From a virus, in IMG/VR virus record IMGVR_UViG_3300037189_023106, positions 1 to 29,115 of that record: a DNA stretch of 29,115 bases. One strand, given 5' to 3'. Each line of letters opens with the position of its first letter. Within the stretch, counting starts at the first letter, position 1. Positions 15,552 to 23,715 of this stretch are shown here, in pieces. A program made the translations under genes and the position numbers. The notes under the pieces were generated by a model that saw only the letters and a list, made by a program, of their open reading frames with translations, ran no database searches and was not told the origin of the DNA.

Positions 15552-18500
15552 TTAGGAGAGCCTCCCTCCATTGACTCGGAACTGGCTTGCCTGAGCCTTG
15601 GAAATCTCGTTGGCAAGCTTGCGGATGTCATTGTCGCTTCGGATGACGGGATTGTTGACGTTGATTGTAACATTGTTAGCGCCCGCCATAGCCATCCCGC
15701 CGCCACCGAGCATGCCCATTAACTTAGAGGAAATGCTATTGTTTAGTACCATGCCATTTGAGCGCGGAACAAAAAGTTCCGGACCCTGCTCACCGACAAG
15801 GTGGAGTTGCCCAGCCCCTGTGTAGCCACCGCGTGCCAATCCAAGTCTTGTTAGTTTTGCCTCAATCTGGTTTTGGAACGTAACAAGGTTTTGGAAACCA
15901 GTTGTCTTAGAGAAGTATCCAACATCCATCCTTAGGCGACCAGCCACACTTTGCAGTCCAGTATCCTTCGCAAGTTTACCCTCAGCAATGCCCGTGGCAA
16001 TTCTTGCCTCAAACAACTTAACAAGTACATCTCGTGTCTTAAGGGCATATTTATCCAGTGCGTCATCTGGGTTTGCCGCAGCAAAGACCGCGCTAGTTAG
16101 GTCGGCAACCTTCTTGGCTTTTGCCACAAGATAGTCAGTTAGGAACTTGTATCCACCGTTCTCCATTGCATTAGCAAGCTCGCCACCCCAGTTGATATCT
16201 GGCATTGTTGGGTTTCCAATGTCGGCAAGGGCAGTATCAATAAGAGTATTCATTGTTGTCAATTGAGTCTGCATCATAGTCTTTGTGATGCCAAAGTTTT
16301 TCTCTAGGTCATCATAGAGTTGCTTGACGCGCGCCTCAATTTGATTTTTTCGCTGAGTTGCAGATAGGCTTGGGTTAGAGAGAATATTAGCAATGTCCTG
16401 GTTGTAGTCGTTGAACATGTTTTTCATTTCGTCAAGAATGAGCTGTTGGCCCTTCTTGAGTTCTTCAAGGCGTTTCTGGGTAGCCTTAGTCGCAGCAGCC
16501 CACTGACCAGAAGCCTTCACTTCGTCAAGAACGAGTTCAACGCCTTCTGATTGAAGTTTGTTGATGTCCTCGGCGTATTTCATTTGCGCTTGACGCATTT
16601 GAACGCCACGCTGCAGCGGATCAATAGACTCGTCGTACATGGATAATTGAGCCATTCCAAGGTCATACTCAGCCTCGGCAATTGCCTTAATGTGCTCTAG
16701 TTCGCGCTTGCGCTCCTTATCAATCTTGAGGCGCTCCTCAACTGCCTTAACACTCAGTTGACCATTGACAAGATCCTTATCTGTGATAGGAAGGATAGAG
16801 TCAAGAAGACCTCGGTATTCGTCAAAGTTACGAACAAGACCCTGAGCATTGGTTGCCTGTGCAAAACCCATTTCCTGCTCAATCTGTAGTTGCTCTTCAA
16901 GGGAAAGATTTGCTTCATCAAGACCGGTATATGGATTGACCCTTGAGGCTGGATTGAGAATCGCTTGCATTGCTCCTTCAGCCAGGGTCTGCATTGCGGT
17001 TGTGGCAACAGCCATCTCCTGCTTTGCCTTGGCAAGCAGCCAGTTCAAATACTCTTGATTCTTAACAGCATTTTTTTGCTGGTTTACAAGCAAGCCCATC
17101 TGGTCGGCAGTATCTTTAACAAGACCCTTAGTTTTGTCGCTCTGTACTATCATTTTAAGCTGATGGTCAATTTGCGCTTGACGCCAATACTTTTGCGTCA
17201 TTGGGTTTTCCATATCCTTGTTGTATTTCAGCGCCGCAGCATTAAATGCCGCAGCCTTATCTACAACTGCCTGCTCTTCCTCTGGTGTTAAGCCGGTTTC
17301 ATGAAGCTTGAAGAAACCAGTTCCGAAAAGACCCTGATCAGATTGCGCGGTAAATGATTCGCCTTTGCCAATCTTTGCAGCAGCACCAAGTTTACCTTCA
17401 GGCGCAACAGACATAATTTTGTCAAGAGCGACATATTCCTTAGTTGTAAGGGCATTAATGGGTCTCTGGAAATACTGAGACAGCGTTGGAGACGTCTTTT
17501 TAGCCCAGTCAGCATTTTTTCCCGCTCTTTCTTCAATTTGCGCATCGTTGATTGCCATAGCAATTGCCGCGCCGGCTGCAATAAATGCAACAGCGGCCAA
17601 CGCAAGTCCAGCGCTAACACCGCCCATTGCAGTTGTTAACTGAGTAAGTGCTGGCCCCAAAACTGGCATTCCAAGCATGACTGTCTTTAATTGAGCAAGA
17701 CCCGCTGCAAGCCCTGGGAAATTTGCGGCAGCCATAGCCTTGAGATTTGTCGCAACCATTTTGATGCCACTTGCAAGCTGTGTTGCCATTCCTGCTGGAA
17801 GAATGCTCTTCAGGGCGGCAAAGCCAGTCAGGGCCATTCCGACGTTTTGTACAACTCCACCAATAGACGCAACAGCTCCATCTCCAAATTGCATCAAGCC
17901 ACCAAGCATCATTGATGCCATGCCGATGCCGCCCATGCTGCTTGTAATGCCGCTCATCAGCATGCGACCAACTGGAGCGCCCCTTGCTACGTTTGGCGAT
18001 GATGGCCCAGGCTTATCTCCAGCAAAATTGATTGGCATCCCGCCAGGGGCTTTTCCGTAAGAGCCGGGAAGCATCGTCATACCCATGCCTGCTGCTCGTG
18101 CCTTCTGGGCAAGCATGTCAAACTTAATCATTAACTCATTGATCTTCCTACCGACTAGGGCAAACCCTGCAACAATCTTCCCAAATACAAAAGCCGTTCC
18201 AAGGGCAAGGAAGAGTGCGGTGAGTGGACCTTGGAAGAACTTAATCACGCGCAGAAGCTTTTCAATTGCGTCAACGATGAGGTCAATTGCTGGGGTAATT
18301 GCCTCTAGCGCAGCAGAAATCGTAACAATCGCAGAACTGCTAAATGCCGAGCCAAGTTCGGCGAACATTGGGATAATCTTTTGCTGGATGACAATGATAA
18401 GCGGCTCAAAGTTTGCAACGGTGCTATCAACTGCCGTCCTAAATCCAGCAAAGTTCTGGTCGTACGCAGTTTTTAGCAATCCGAGGGCGGTAGTGACAAG

Positions 18501-21176
18501 AATGATTTGGGTTAGGAATGGGTTTGCTGTCTGGAATGCAAACACCGCCTTTGTCAGTGCCGCCGCATAAATTAGAGATCGAGCAAAGTCATTCTGCAAC
18601 AGACCAAGAACAACCTTGATGCCGTTTGCAAGTCCGCCAAACGCTGCTTCAAATGCCATTCCGGTTGCCTTTGTCTTGTCCGAAAGGCCATTAAGCAGAT
18701 TGGAAAAGTCGCCAAATGATCTTACAACAATATTCATTACTTGCTTGCCAAGAACTGTCAAGGCATCAACAAGGACTGTTACCGCCTTGCCAAACTCAAT
18801 AGCTCGCTTCTTTACGTCATCCCTTTGAAGGAAATTTCCTAGTTCATATGTTGTATCGCGAATTGAGTTGTAAAGGGGCAAGAATGCGTCGGCGACGAGC
18901 GATTGAGATGTGTCAGCAACTGTGCTGAACGCACCAGCAAACGTCTTCGCCTGCTTCTCCATGCCACCGCCAAAGTCTTTTTCAAGACCAGCAAGAATTG
19001 CGCGTGATGCTGCTTCTCCTGAGATTTGTCCGTTTGTAGTAAGTCGTCGTACGGTTTCAATTGCGTTGCTTTCAAGTTGATGGAAAAGCGTTTGATATTG
19101 CGCTTTGACCATTTTGCGAGAGCCAGAACCATCTGTGGTAATTTCTCGCTTCAATTGCTCTGCGATGTATCGGTATCCACCAATACCAGCGTTTGCGAGC
19201 TGCATCATGTCGTTTTGGTAGACACGACCTGCTTGCTTCATCTGCCCAAGCGCATACGTAATACGTCGGAATGCGTCAGCGCCACCACCAAGTGCAGATA
19301 CTGCGTTACCGACCGCTACGATGCCGCCTTCAAATTTGCCAGTCTCTGTATTCTTTTTAAGAACTTCGTCAAGAGCAAATCCGAATGCGCGCATTCGCAG
19401 CGCAGATTCTTGAAGTTCGGCGAAACGGAATGGAGTTACGTTGGCAAACTCGCGAATTGTTCCAATGAGCCCTTTAGCAGCCTCTTCTGCGCTGCCATAT
19501 CCCATGCGGATGTAGTCAATCTTTGCACTTACATCTTCGCTAAGCGAAGCAGACTTGGACATCCCCTCGCCCATGGCAAGCGCTGCCTTTGATTGATTTT
19601 CAAACAACGTTGTAAATCCAACGGTTGCTTGCTCAATCATTGAGTTAAAGCTGATAATGCCGCCCTTTAGGTGGCCGAAGATTTGCCCTAGCTCAGATGC
19701 AATCCCTTGAAGAACCTGATAACCAGCAGCCATTCCAAGAACATTTTTAATCTGACCAGTAATGGCATCCTGCTGGCGAGCCATTCCCTGAATTGCGCGA
19801 CCAGCATTATTTGAGGCGGCGGCAACGGAATTAACCGATTGCGAATACGTTACCTGCGCCGCTGCTCGTTCTTGAACGGCTTGTTTGTAGCGAGGGTTAG
19901 ATAGTGCCTCCTGCTGGCGAAGCGTCTTGTGAAGGGCTGCTGCCGACTGTCGGTTAGCCTCAACCTCTTGCTGCAACTGAGCAATGACGCTCTTTGGCGC
20001 TGCGTTAGATGCTGCGGATGCTGCGGAGGTAGGTGCTGCGGCACCGCTGACTGCTGACTTAGCAGATCCTGCGGTGCTGCTTGCTAGTCGAGAAAGAGCA
20101 GAAGAGGCTCGCTCTGCGGATACCGCCAGAGCGCGAAGAGCGTTGCTGGCGCCGCCGTCTCCACCTTGAGCGCCACCGCCAAGGGTCTTCCCAGCAAGTT
20201 TGTTGGCAATTGGAAGGTTAGATGCGCCCTCAAGTTCCCGGCGCGTTGGGCGATTGACTGGTCCCGTTGGGTCATAGGACGCCTGCTTAAGCAGCGAGCG
20301 AAGACCTCCACCAAGTCGCGCCTGAAGCGCTGCTGCACTTTCTGCTGGGGCAGCCTGCGCTGCAATCTTTGTGGCAGCCTTAGTCGTTGCGGTTGTCTGC
20401 TCGGCAACAACCTTTGCGCTCTTTGCAGACTTTCCAGATTCTTCTGCAACAACTTTTGATGCCTTGGCTGTTTCTTGCTTTGCAGTAGACTCAACCTTTG
20501 CTGCTTCGGCAGCAACCACTGCCGCGCGGCTGGCATCTGTTCTTGCCTGCGATACCCTTGGGGACTCTCCCCTGTCAATGGATTGTTCTGCAATCTTATC
20601 GGCTGCCGCCCTAGGTACAACACTCTTTCCAACTTTCTCCTGAAGATCGCGAACCTGCCTTGCGGCAGATTCAATCATCCCCGTCTTTGTTGGCTTTCCG
20701 CCTTCAGAAAGTGTGCCTTGAAGTTTTTCAAGACCAGCCTTTAGCCCGGCTACCTTTGCTGATGCTCCAGTTGCGCTCTCCCCAAGAACTTTTCCAATCG
20801 CTCCAGCCCCACGAGTTGGATCAGATAGGGCACTAACGTTTTCCTTAAGCGTAGCAACTTGCCTGTTGAGCGCCTCGCTTGCCGCGCCAACTGGAACCTT
20901 CTTTGCCATGCTCTCAAGCTGTTGAAGGCTTGCCTTTGCATCGGCTAGGGCAACTCGGAATGCTTCTGGTGTCTGACCGCCCGCACCGCCCTTGCGTGCA
21001 TCTTCAACACCTTGACGAGTTGATGCCGCCTTGGCACCTGCGGCAGCAGCCTCGTTAAGCTTTTTGTAGGCAGCAAGAAGCGTAAGAATCTGCTTTTCGG
21101 CAGCCTCAAGACTTGCAAGGTTTTTAACACTTGCATCAAGTTCAAGCTGGATTTTTGTGACTTGATCGTCAGCCAT
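15552..21176 (-). CDS. Tail tape measure protein
   Basis: 1874 residues, the longest gene. Residues 1 to about 460 are Ala, Lys, Glu and Ser rich and largely helical. Around 470-720 lies the tape-measure core (GQIKNVLGMAAGYQVLQG, then GNAVSALGGGADAFRRITYA and MMQLANAGIGGYRYIAEQL). Hydrophobic helices occur near residues 872, 984-1010 and 1195-1215 (LALAAVAFIAAGAAIAMAI), as in proteins ejected into the host membrane. The C-terminal motif LVGEQGPELFVPRSNG near residue 1800 is a hallmark of tape measures. Its ATG overlaps the chaperone stop by eight bases. Family rule of thumb (about 1.5 angstrom per residue) would give a tail near 280 nm, which is an inference. Sets tail length and takes part in DNA entry. 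Confidence 0.92.
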   Translation of the reverse strand: MADDQVTKIQLELDASVKNLASLEAAEKQILTLLAAYKKLNEAAAAGAKAASTRQGVEDARKGGAGGQTPEAFRVALADAKASLQQLESMAKKVPVGAASEALNRQVATLKENVSALSDPTRGAGAIGKVLGESATGASAKVAGLKAGLEKLQGTLSEGGKPTKTGMIESAARQVRDLQEKVGKSVVPRAAADKIAEQSIDRGESPRVSQARTDASRAAVVAAEAAKVESTAKQETAKASKVVAEESGKSAKSAKVVAEQTTATTKAATKIAAQAAPAESAAALQARLGGGLRSLLKQASYDPTGPVNRPTRRELEGASNLPIANKLAGKTLGGGAQGGDGGASNALRALAVSAERASSALSRLASSTAGSAKSAVSGAAAPTSAASAASNAAPKSVIAQLQQEVEANRQSAAALHKTLRQQEALSNPRYKQAVQERAAAQVTYSQSVNSVAAASNNAGRAIQGMARQQDAITGQIKNVLGMAAGYQVLQGIASELGQIFGHLKGGIISFNSMIEQATVGFTTLFENQSKAALAMGEGMSKSASLSEDVSAKIDYIRMGYGSAEEAAKGLIGTIREFANVTPFRFAELQESALRMRAFGFALDEVLKKNTETGKFEGGIVAVGNAVSALGGGADAFRRITYALGQMKQAGRVYQNDMMQLANAGIGGYRYIAEQLKREITTDGSGSRKMVKAQYQTLFHQLESNAIETVRRLTTNGQISGEAASRAILAGLEKDFGGGMEKQAKTFAGAFSTVADTSQSLVADAFLPLYNSIRDTTYELGNFLQRDDVKKRAIEFGKAVTVLVDALTVLGKQVMNIVVRSFGDFSNLLNGLSDKTKATGMAFEAAFGGLANGIKVVLGLLQNDFARSLIYAAALTKAVFAFQTANPFLTQIILVTTALGLLKTAYDQNFAGFRTAVDSTVANFEPLIIVIQQKIIPMFAELGSAFSSSAIVTISAALEAITPAIDLIVDAIEKLLRVIKFFQGPLTALFLALGTAFVFGKIVAGFALVGRKINELMIKFDMLAQKARAAGMGMTMLPGSYGKAPGGMPINFAGDKPGPSSPNVARGAPVGRMLMSGITSSMGGIGMASMMLGGLMQFGDGAVASIGGVVQNVGMALTGFAALKSILPAGMATQLASGIKMVATNLKAMAAANFPGLAAGLAQLKTVMLGMPVLGPALTQLTTAMGGVSAGLALAAVAFIAAGAAIAMAINDAQIEERAGKNADWAKKTSPTLSQYFQRPINALTTKEYVALDKIMSVAPEGKLGAAAKIGKGESFTAQSDQGLFGTGFFKLHETGLTPEEEQAVVDKAAAFNAAALKYNKDMENPMTQKYWRQAQIDHQLKMIVQSDKTKGLVKDTADQMGLLVNQQKNAVKNQEYLNWLLAKAKQEMAVATTAMQTLAEGAMQAILNPASRVNPYTGLDEANLSLEEQLQIEQEMGFAQATNAQGLVRNFDEYRGLLDSILPITDKDLVNGQLSVKAVEERLKIDKERKRELEHIKAIAEAEYDLGMAQLSMYDESIDPLQRGVQMRQAQMKYAEDINKLQSEGVELVLDEVKASGQWAAATKATQKRLEELKKGQQLILDEMKNMFNDYNQDIANILSNPSLSATQRKNQIEARVKQLYDDLEKNFGITKTMMQTQLTTMNTLIDTALADIGNPTMPDINWGGELANAMENGGYKFLTDYLVAKAKKVADLTSAVFAAANPDDALDKYALKTRDVLVKLFEARIATGIAEGKLAKDTGLQSVAGRLRMDVGYFSKTTGFQNLVTFQNQIEAKLTRLGLARGGYTGAGQLHLVGEQGPELFVPRSNGMVLNNSISSKLMGMLGGGGMAMAGANNVTINVNNPVIRSDNDIRKLANEISKAQASQFRVNGGRLS

Positions 21177-21722
21177 TATTCAGCAACTTCGCCTTTACTT
21201 CTGGTGACCCAAATTGATGCACAAGGCTCTCAAACGACGAACCCGTGTTTGCAAAGGTGCTGCTGGAACTGCCTGATCGCGGCGACTTGCTCTTTTTCTC
21301 CATCTCAGCATCGCGCTTTTCCGCATATTCTGCGAACATCTTGAGCTGAGGGAGAGTGAGTTGGAGAAATTGCTCAGGCGTGAACCCGAAGGCGTCCGTA
21401 TAGGACGCCATCAGGCCACCCCAATCTATACTTCCCCAGCCGCTTCCGCTTTTCCCTCGGAAACCTCATCAGTCCCGAGAAGCCCGCTGGCTCGGAGCAC
21501 CTTGTCTACTTCTGTCTGCATCGTCTGCACATTAAAACGCTCGCCGACCTGAAGTTCGGTGATTGCTGGCTCTTCCTTGCGGATAACAAGCCAAAGGATC
21601 TTCCGAACAACTCCGAATCGTCCAAGGTCAATCTTGTCGAGTGGCCCGAACTGATCCTCAATCTCCGCTAGGTCGTTAAGGTTGAGTGCTCGCTTTGCCT
21701 TAAGTTCTGCTAGATCTGCCAT
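21169..21722 (-). CDS. Tail assembly chaperone, frameshifted GT-type fusion
   Basis: Produced if ribosomes slip back one base at GGGAAAA (21450-21456): join 21722..21450 with 21450..21169, 184 residues. After the shift the frame reads SGSGWGSIDWGGLMASYTDA and continues GFTPEQFLQLTLPQLKMFAEYAEK, with no stop. W-G-G-L followed by a T-P-E-Q-F-L-x-L-T-L-P-Q-L helix is the usual signature of the T part of actinophage-type GT chaperones. The ATG at 21411 inside this frame could also allow separate translation of an 80-residue protein, but the position of the slippery site makes the fusion much more likely. Role: binds the tape measure and recruits the major tail protein during tail assembly, and is absent from the virion. 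Confidence 0.85.
21426..21722 (-). CDS. Tail assembly chaperone, unshifted G-type protein
   Basis: 98 residues from the ATG at 21722 (GGGAG about five bases upstream). An upstream TTG at 21761 and ATG at 21743 are in frame but have no SD. Sequence LAELKAKRALNLNDLAEIED followed by an amphipathic region ending LLGTDEVSEGKAEAAGEV. It sits between the major tail protein and the tape measure, the fixed place of lambda gpG-like chaperones, and carries the frameshift signal seven codons before its stop. It would be the main product; the fusion the minor one. It is preceded by a 194-base spacer with a terminator and a new -10, so its expression is separated from that of the tail tube gene. Confidence 0.85.
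   Translation of the reverse strand: MADLAELKAKRALNLNDLAEIEDQFGPLDKIDLGRFGVVRKILWLVIRKEEPAITELQVGERFNVQTMQTEVDKVLRASGLLGTDEVSEGKAEAAGEV
21450..21456 (-). promoter_or_regulatory. -1 programmed frameshift heptamer GGGAAAA
   Basis: Minus-strand codons are GAG GGA AAA GCG; the heptamer G-GGA-AAA matches X-XXY-YYZ exactly and allows both tRNAs to re-pair in the -1 frame. The -1 frame then stays open into the downstream chaperone segment to 21169, while the zero frame stops at 21426. Confidence 0.85.
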
Positions 21723-21809
21723 TTTTCTCCCACTAGGCGACATACCATTGGGTAGCCGCAACTTGAACTAAGTCCGCATAAAGGGGTTTCCCTCAACGGG
21801 GACGGATGA

Positions 21810-21815
21810 AGTATA
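21810..21815 (-). promoter_or_regulatory. Extended -10 upstream of the chaperone genes
   Basis: Minus strand TGG-TATACT, five bases below the U-tract of the terminator at 21821-21841. It would restart transcription into the chaperone and tape-measure genes with a leader of about 80 bases. No convincing -35 is present because the terminator stem lies there. Confidence 0.45.
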
Positions 21816-21820
21816 CCAAC

Positions 21821-21841
21821 AGAAAAACGCCAGTTGGCGTT
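21821..21841 (-). terminator. Intrinsic terminator below the major tail protein gene
   Basis: Minus strand AACGCC-AACT-GGCGTT (arms 21836-21841 and 21826-21831) followed by TTTTTCTGTT. A short GC-rich stem with a T-run is a typical rho-independent terminator. It lies about 75 bases beyond the major tail protein stop and would keep chaperone and tape-measure mRNA below tail-tube mRNA. Confidence 0.65.
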
Positions 21842-21861
21842 ATTTATTTTCTGGGTGTTTT

Positions 21862-21893
21862 AACGGGCCGAGAGCCGAAGCTCCCGACCCGTT
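21862..21893 (-). promoter_or_regulatory. 14-bp hairpin with cUUCGg loop in the major tail protein 3' UTR
   Basis: Arms 21862-21875 and 21880-21893; on the minus-strand RNA the loop is C(UUCG)G, an exceptionally stable tetraloop, and two of 14 pairs are G-U. No U-tract follows, so it is not a classical terminator on its own. It may protect the 3' end of the abundant mRNA or assist the terminator 20 bases further on. A 6-bp repeat AAAGCC/GGCTTT (21898-21912) precedes it. The rest of 21723-21916 holds no gene that I can see. Confidence 0.6.
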
Positions 21894-21916
21894 TAGGAAA
21901 GCCCTAGGCTTTACTA

Positions 21917-22534
21917 TTACGCCTCAATGAGGACAACGGTTGGCTCAACCGTTCCGCCGCTTGACAGGGTCAAGAGCGACGTATCCACAACAGCCATGAA
22001 GTCAACATCCTGAACGATGATGTCTTCGCGGGTGAATGGAATGTTTAGCGCAGCCGTGTACGCCTTTGGAAGGTGGATCTTGACCGTCTTGGTTGAGTCA
22101 TCCGAACGCGAATGGGTAAAGCGAACGTACAGAGGGCGTGGGAGACCCGCGCCAGAAGTCGCTGCCTGACCGCTTCCGCCGGCAACTGCTGGATCAAAGA
22201 CCATAGTCCCGCTCTCGCCCTGACCGATTGTAAGGAAGGTGTTTGTGCTGTTCGCGTTGAAGAAGTTCTTCAAGCTCGCGACATTGAGTTCAACACGTCG
22301 GGCTCGCGCCTCAACCTTACCACCGTAGAAGGCCTTTGCAATAGCGTAGTTGTACTGACCGAAGAATTCCTTTTCCTGAAAATTGATGTCAAACTCGACA
22401 TCGCCAGCGATCTGACCAATCGTATAAACAGTGGTGTAGCCGCCTGCGGTTGAAGTGAAGTACGACGAGGTACCCTTCGCGCGCCCGCTAACCCAGTATG
22501 CGACTTCCAGTACGCCAGAACCAAGGCTAAGCAT
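21917..22534 (-). CDS. Major tail (tube) protein
   Basis: 205 residues with SD AAGGAGC. Beta-rich sequence including YTTVYTIGQIAGDVEFDINFQ cut by strand-turn patterns, a Gly/Ala-rich loop (AVAGGSGQAATSGAG), HLPKAYTAALNIPFTREDII and VQDVDFMAVVDTSLLTL, the usual end of siphovirus tube proteins where a conserved late strand describes the tube core. It lies between the tail terminator and the tail assembly chaperones, the fixed position for this gene. Function: hexameric rings stacked around the tape measure form the tail tube. Hairpin, terminator and new promoter directly after the gene fit its need for high copy number. Assignment is mainly by order plus composition. Confidence 0.8.
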   Translation of the reverse strand: MLSLGSGVLEVAYWVSGRAKGTSSYFTSTAGGYTTVYTIGQIAGDVEFDINFQEKEFFGQYNYAIAKAFYGGKVEARARRVELNVASLKNFFNANSTNTFLTIGQGESGTMVFDPAVAGGSGQAATSGAGLPRPLYVRFTHSRSDDSTKTVKIHLPKAYTAALNIPFTREDIIVQDVDFMAVVDTSLLTLSSGGTVEPTVVLIEA

Positions 22535-22551
22535 GTTCCGTGCTCCTTACT

Positions 22552-22947
22552 TTATGTCTTGATGATGTAAAACCGCATCAACCGTCGGAATTCAAAAGTC
22601 TGATCATCGTACCCATCGGCTTCATAAACCTTATGGAGTAGATGCATGACCGTTGATCCCGTAGTGATACGTTTGCGATTTAGCAATGTATCAATCCGCG
22701 CCGAGATCGTATTAAGTTCCGTGGCACTGACCTTGCTGGAGACAAGCAAATCCACAGTAATCCGATCAATCGCTAGACCTACATCGCTTCTGCCGTTAAG
22801 GACGGCAACCCTCACGGCGGGAAGATTTGACTTCCCTACGTGGGCGATGGGATAGACTTTCTTGTCCGTAGCCGTAGCAGCCAGAAGCCCCTGGAGAGAG
22901 CTATCGCCGCTCAGCGTGGAAAAGAGAGCCTCATACACACCAACCAT
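22552..22947 (-). CDS. Tail terminator / tail completion protein
   Basis: 131 residues. MVGVYEALFSTLSGDSSLQG, then KVYPIAHVGKSNLPAVRVAV, a central strand set (LAIDRITVDLLVSSK) and ISARIDTLLNRKRI. This alpha-beta pattern (helix at the start, Y-P-x-x-x ... P-A-V-x-V, alternating strands, late helix I-x-x-x-I-D-x-L-L) matches small phage tail-terminator proteins of the gp17/DUF3168 kind. It immediately precedes the major tail protein, as expected. It caps the finished tail and joins it to the head. First gene of the minus unit after the plus-strand cassette: no SD, with a -10-like hexamer six bases before the ATG. Confidence 0.7.
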   Translation of the reverse strand: MVGVYEALFSTLSGDSSLQGLLAATATDKKVYPIAHVGKSNLPAVRVAVLNGRSDVGLAIDRITVDLLVSSKVSATELNTISARIDTLLNRKRITTGSTVMHLLHKVYEADGYDDQTFEFRRLMRFYIIKT

Positions 22948-22953
22948 GCTGCA

Positions 22954-22982
22954 ACTTTACGACTGTTGCGCTAAATCATCAA
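22954..22982 (-). promoter_or_regulatory. Leaderless promoter for tail terminator and tube genes
   Basis: Minus strand TTGATG (22977-22982), 17-base spacer, TAAAGT (22954-22959), six bases TGCAGC, then the ATG at 22947. The gene above on this strand is separated by the whole plus-strand cassette, so a promoter is expected here, and the gene has no SD. Confidence 0.5.
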
Positions 22983-23014
22983 CCCTCTTTGGTTCTACGC
23001 AGATGTTTGTTACA

Positions 23015-23043
23015 TAGACAATAGCCGCAATTTGCGTAACAAT
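23015..23043 (+). promoter_or_regulatory. Leaderless-type promoter with palindrome in spacer
   Basis: TAGACA (23015-23020), 17-base spacer, AACAAT (23038-23043), seven bases, then ATG at 23051 with no SD. The spacer contains CGCAA-T-TTGCG (23026-23036), and a wider inverted repeat TTGTTAC (23007-23013) / GTAACAA (23036-23042) brackets it. The layout suggests control by a DNA-binding protein. Confidence 0.5.
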
Positions 23044-23050
23044 CCTTCTT

Positions 23051-23350
23051 ATGGCGAAATCACAAATCCCTGACGACCTTGCCACCTCCCAGGAGGAGGT
23101 TGTCGCCCTAGCCTATTGGAGGGGACACATGGACGCCCGTATGGATGACCTCTCACGAAGGGTTAGCAATATTGACGAAAAGGTCAATACCATTCATGAA
23201 GTTGTGCAGAAGATTGCCTCCGATATGAACGCCAAAGAAGCAACCGAGCAGCAGGCAAAAAGCGCCATCCGATGGTTGCTTCCAGACGCAACTGTTGCTA
23301 TTGCTGTTGGGCTTGGCATCCTTGCAATTGTGCTGAGGTTCATCCCTTAA
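23051..23350 (+). CDS. XhlA-like coiled-coil membrane protein
   Basis: 99 residues. Residues about 28-66 are a heptad-rich helix (MDDLSRRVSNIDEKVNTIHE) and residues about 77-97 a single C-terminal membrane segment (ATVAIAVGLGILAIVLRFIP). This resembles XhlA-type haemolysin-like proteins, which act with holins in some Gram-positive phages. It lies far from the holin-endolysin pair here, so a lysis role is uncertain; it may anchor something at the membrane. First of three plus-strand genes inserted in the minus-strand structural operon; the next gene has its own promoter. The 110-base gap after it contains a weak CACAC/GTGTG stem and that promoter. Confidence 0.55.
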   Translation: MAKSQIPDDLATSQEEVVALAYWRGHMDARMDDLSRRVSNIDEKVNTIHEVVQKIASDMNAKEATEQQAKSAIRWLLPDATVAIAVGLGILAIVLRFIP

Positions 23351-23379
23351 CCCTCCCCACACAAGTTGTGTGCACGGGC

Positions 23380-23407
23380 TTGTTTTATCTTATTGCCGTG
23401 GTATGAT
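23380..23407 (+). promoter_or_regulatory. Promoter of the HTH-phosphoesterase pair
   Basis: TTGTTT (23380-23385), 16-base spacer, TATGAT (23402-23407) preceded by TGG, i.e. an extended -10. Predicted start near 23414, giving a structured leader of about 47 bases before the ATG at 23461. Confidence 0.6.
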
Positions 23408-23459
23408 CTCCCCTGTGAGGAATATAGTCCGTCATACTATTGACGGAGGAAGGGGAGAT
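23406..23459 (+). promoter_or_regulatory. Nested inverted repeats over the Shine-Dalgarno of the HTH gene
   Basis: Outer arms ATCTCCCCT (23406-23414) and AGGGGAGAT (23451-23459) pair over nine bases and cover the SD GGGGAG. Inner arms TCCGTCA (23428-23434) and TGACGGA (23441-23447) with a 6-base spacer form a second stem or an operator. If transcription starts near 23414, most of the left outer arm is lost from RNA, so the outer repeat may act in DNA instead. Confidence 0.45.
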
Positions 23460-23460
23460 T

Positions 23461-23715
23461 ATGTCGGCAAGCAATAACCTGTTAGGCGAGATTCGCCAAC
23501 TGCAGGAGAAGAAGCACCACGGAGCCTCCTGCAGCGTTCGGGCGCTTAAGCGCAATCTGGACAAAGAGGCGCTGGCAGCCCTCTCTGAGGCATTTGCCGA
23601 GGAGACTATTGACTCGGTCACTATTGCTACGTGGCTGACCTCAAAAGGTCATAAGGTCAATTCGTGGACAGTCAACCGTCACCGACGTGGCTTGTGCTCG
23701 TGTGAACAGCGATGA
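23461..23715 (+). CDS. Small HTH-like DNA-binding protein (RHRRGxCxC type)
   Basis: 84 residues from the ATG at 23461 with SD GGGGAG; an in-frame upstream start at 23440 lies inside the inverted repeat and lacks an SD. Residues 24-45 (CSVRALKRNLDKEALAALSE) and 49-73 look like helices, the latter as helix-turn-helix (TIATWLTSKGHKVNSWTVNR), ending RHRRGLCSC. From general recollection, small phage proteins with C-x-V ... G-H-x-V-x-x-x-T-V-x-R-H-R-R-G-x-C are frequent in actinobacterial and aquatic phages and sit beside terminase or phosphoesterase genes. Possible roles: small terminase-like DNA recognition, or repressor of its own promoter. Overlaps the next gene by four bases (ATGA). Confidence 0.55.
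   Translation: MSASNNLLGEIRQLQEKKHHGASCSVRALKRNLDKEALAALSEAFAEETIDSVTIATWLTSKGHKVNSWTVNRHRRGLCSCEQR

Noticed and set aside
19026-19592. 188-residue plus-strand frame inside the tape measure gene
   Set aside because: Cys- and Ser-rich, irregular composition, antisense to well-recognised tape-measure core motifs, no SD.
21169-21411. 80-residue protein as an independent gene starting at 21411
   Set aside because: A precise slippery heptamer and a stop-free -1 frame upstream show that it is the second half of a frameshift fusion; no good SD precedes 21411.
23358-23372. CACAC/GTGTG stem after the XhlA-like gene as a terminator
   Set aside because: Short stem with no adjacent T-run; the T-rich stretch that follows is better explained as the -35 region of the next promoter.
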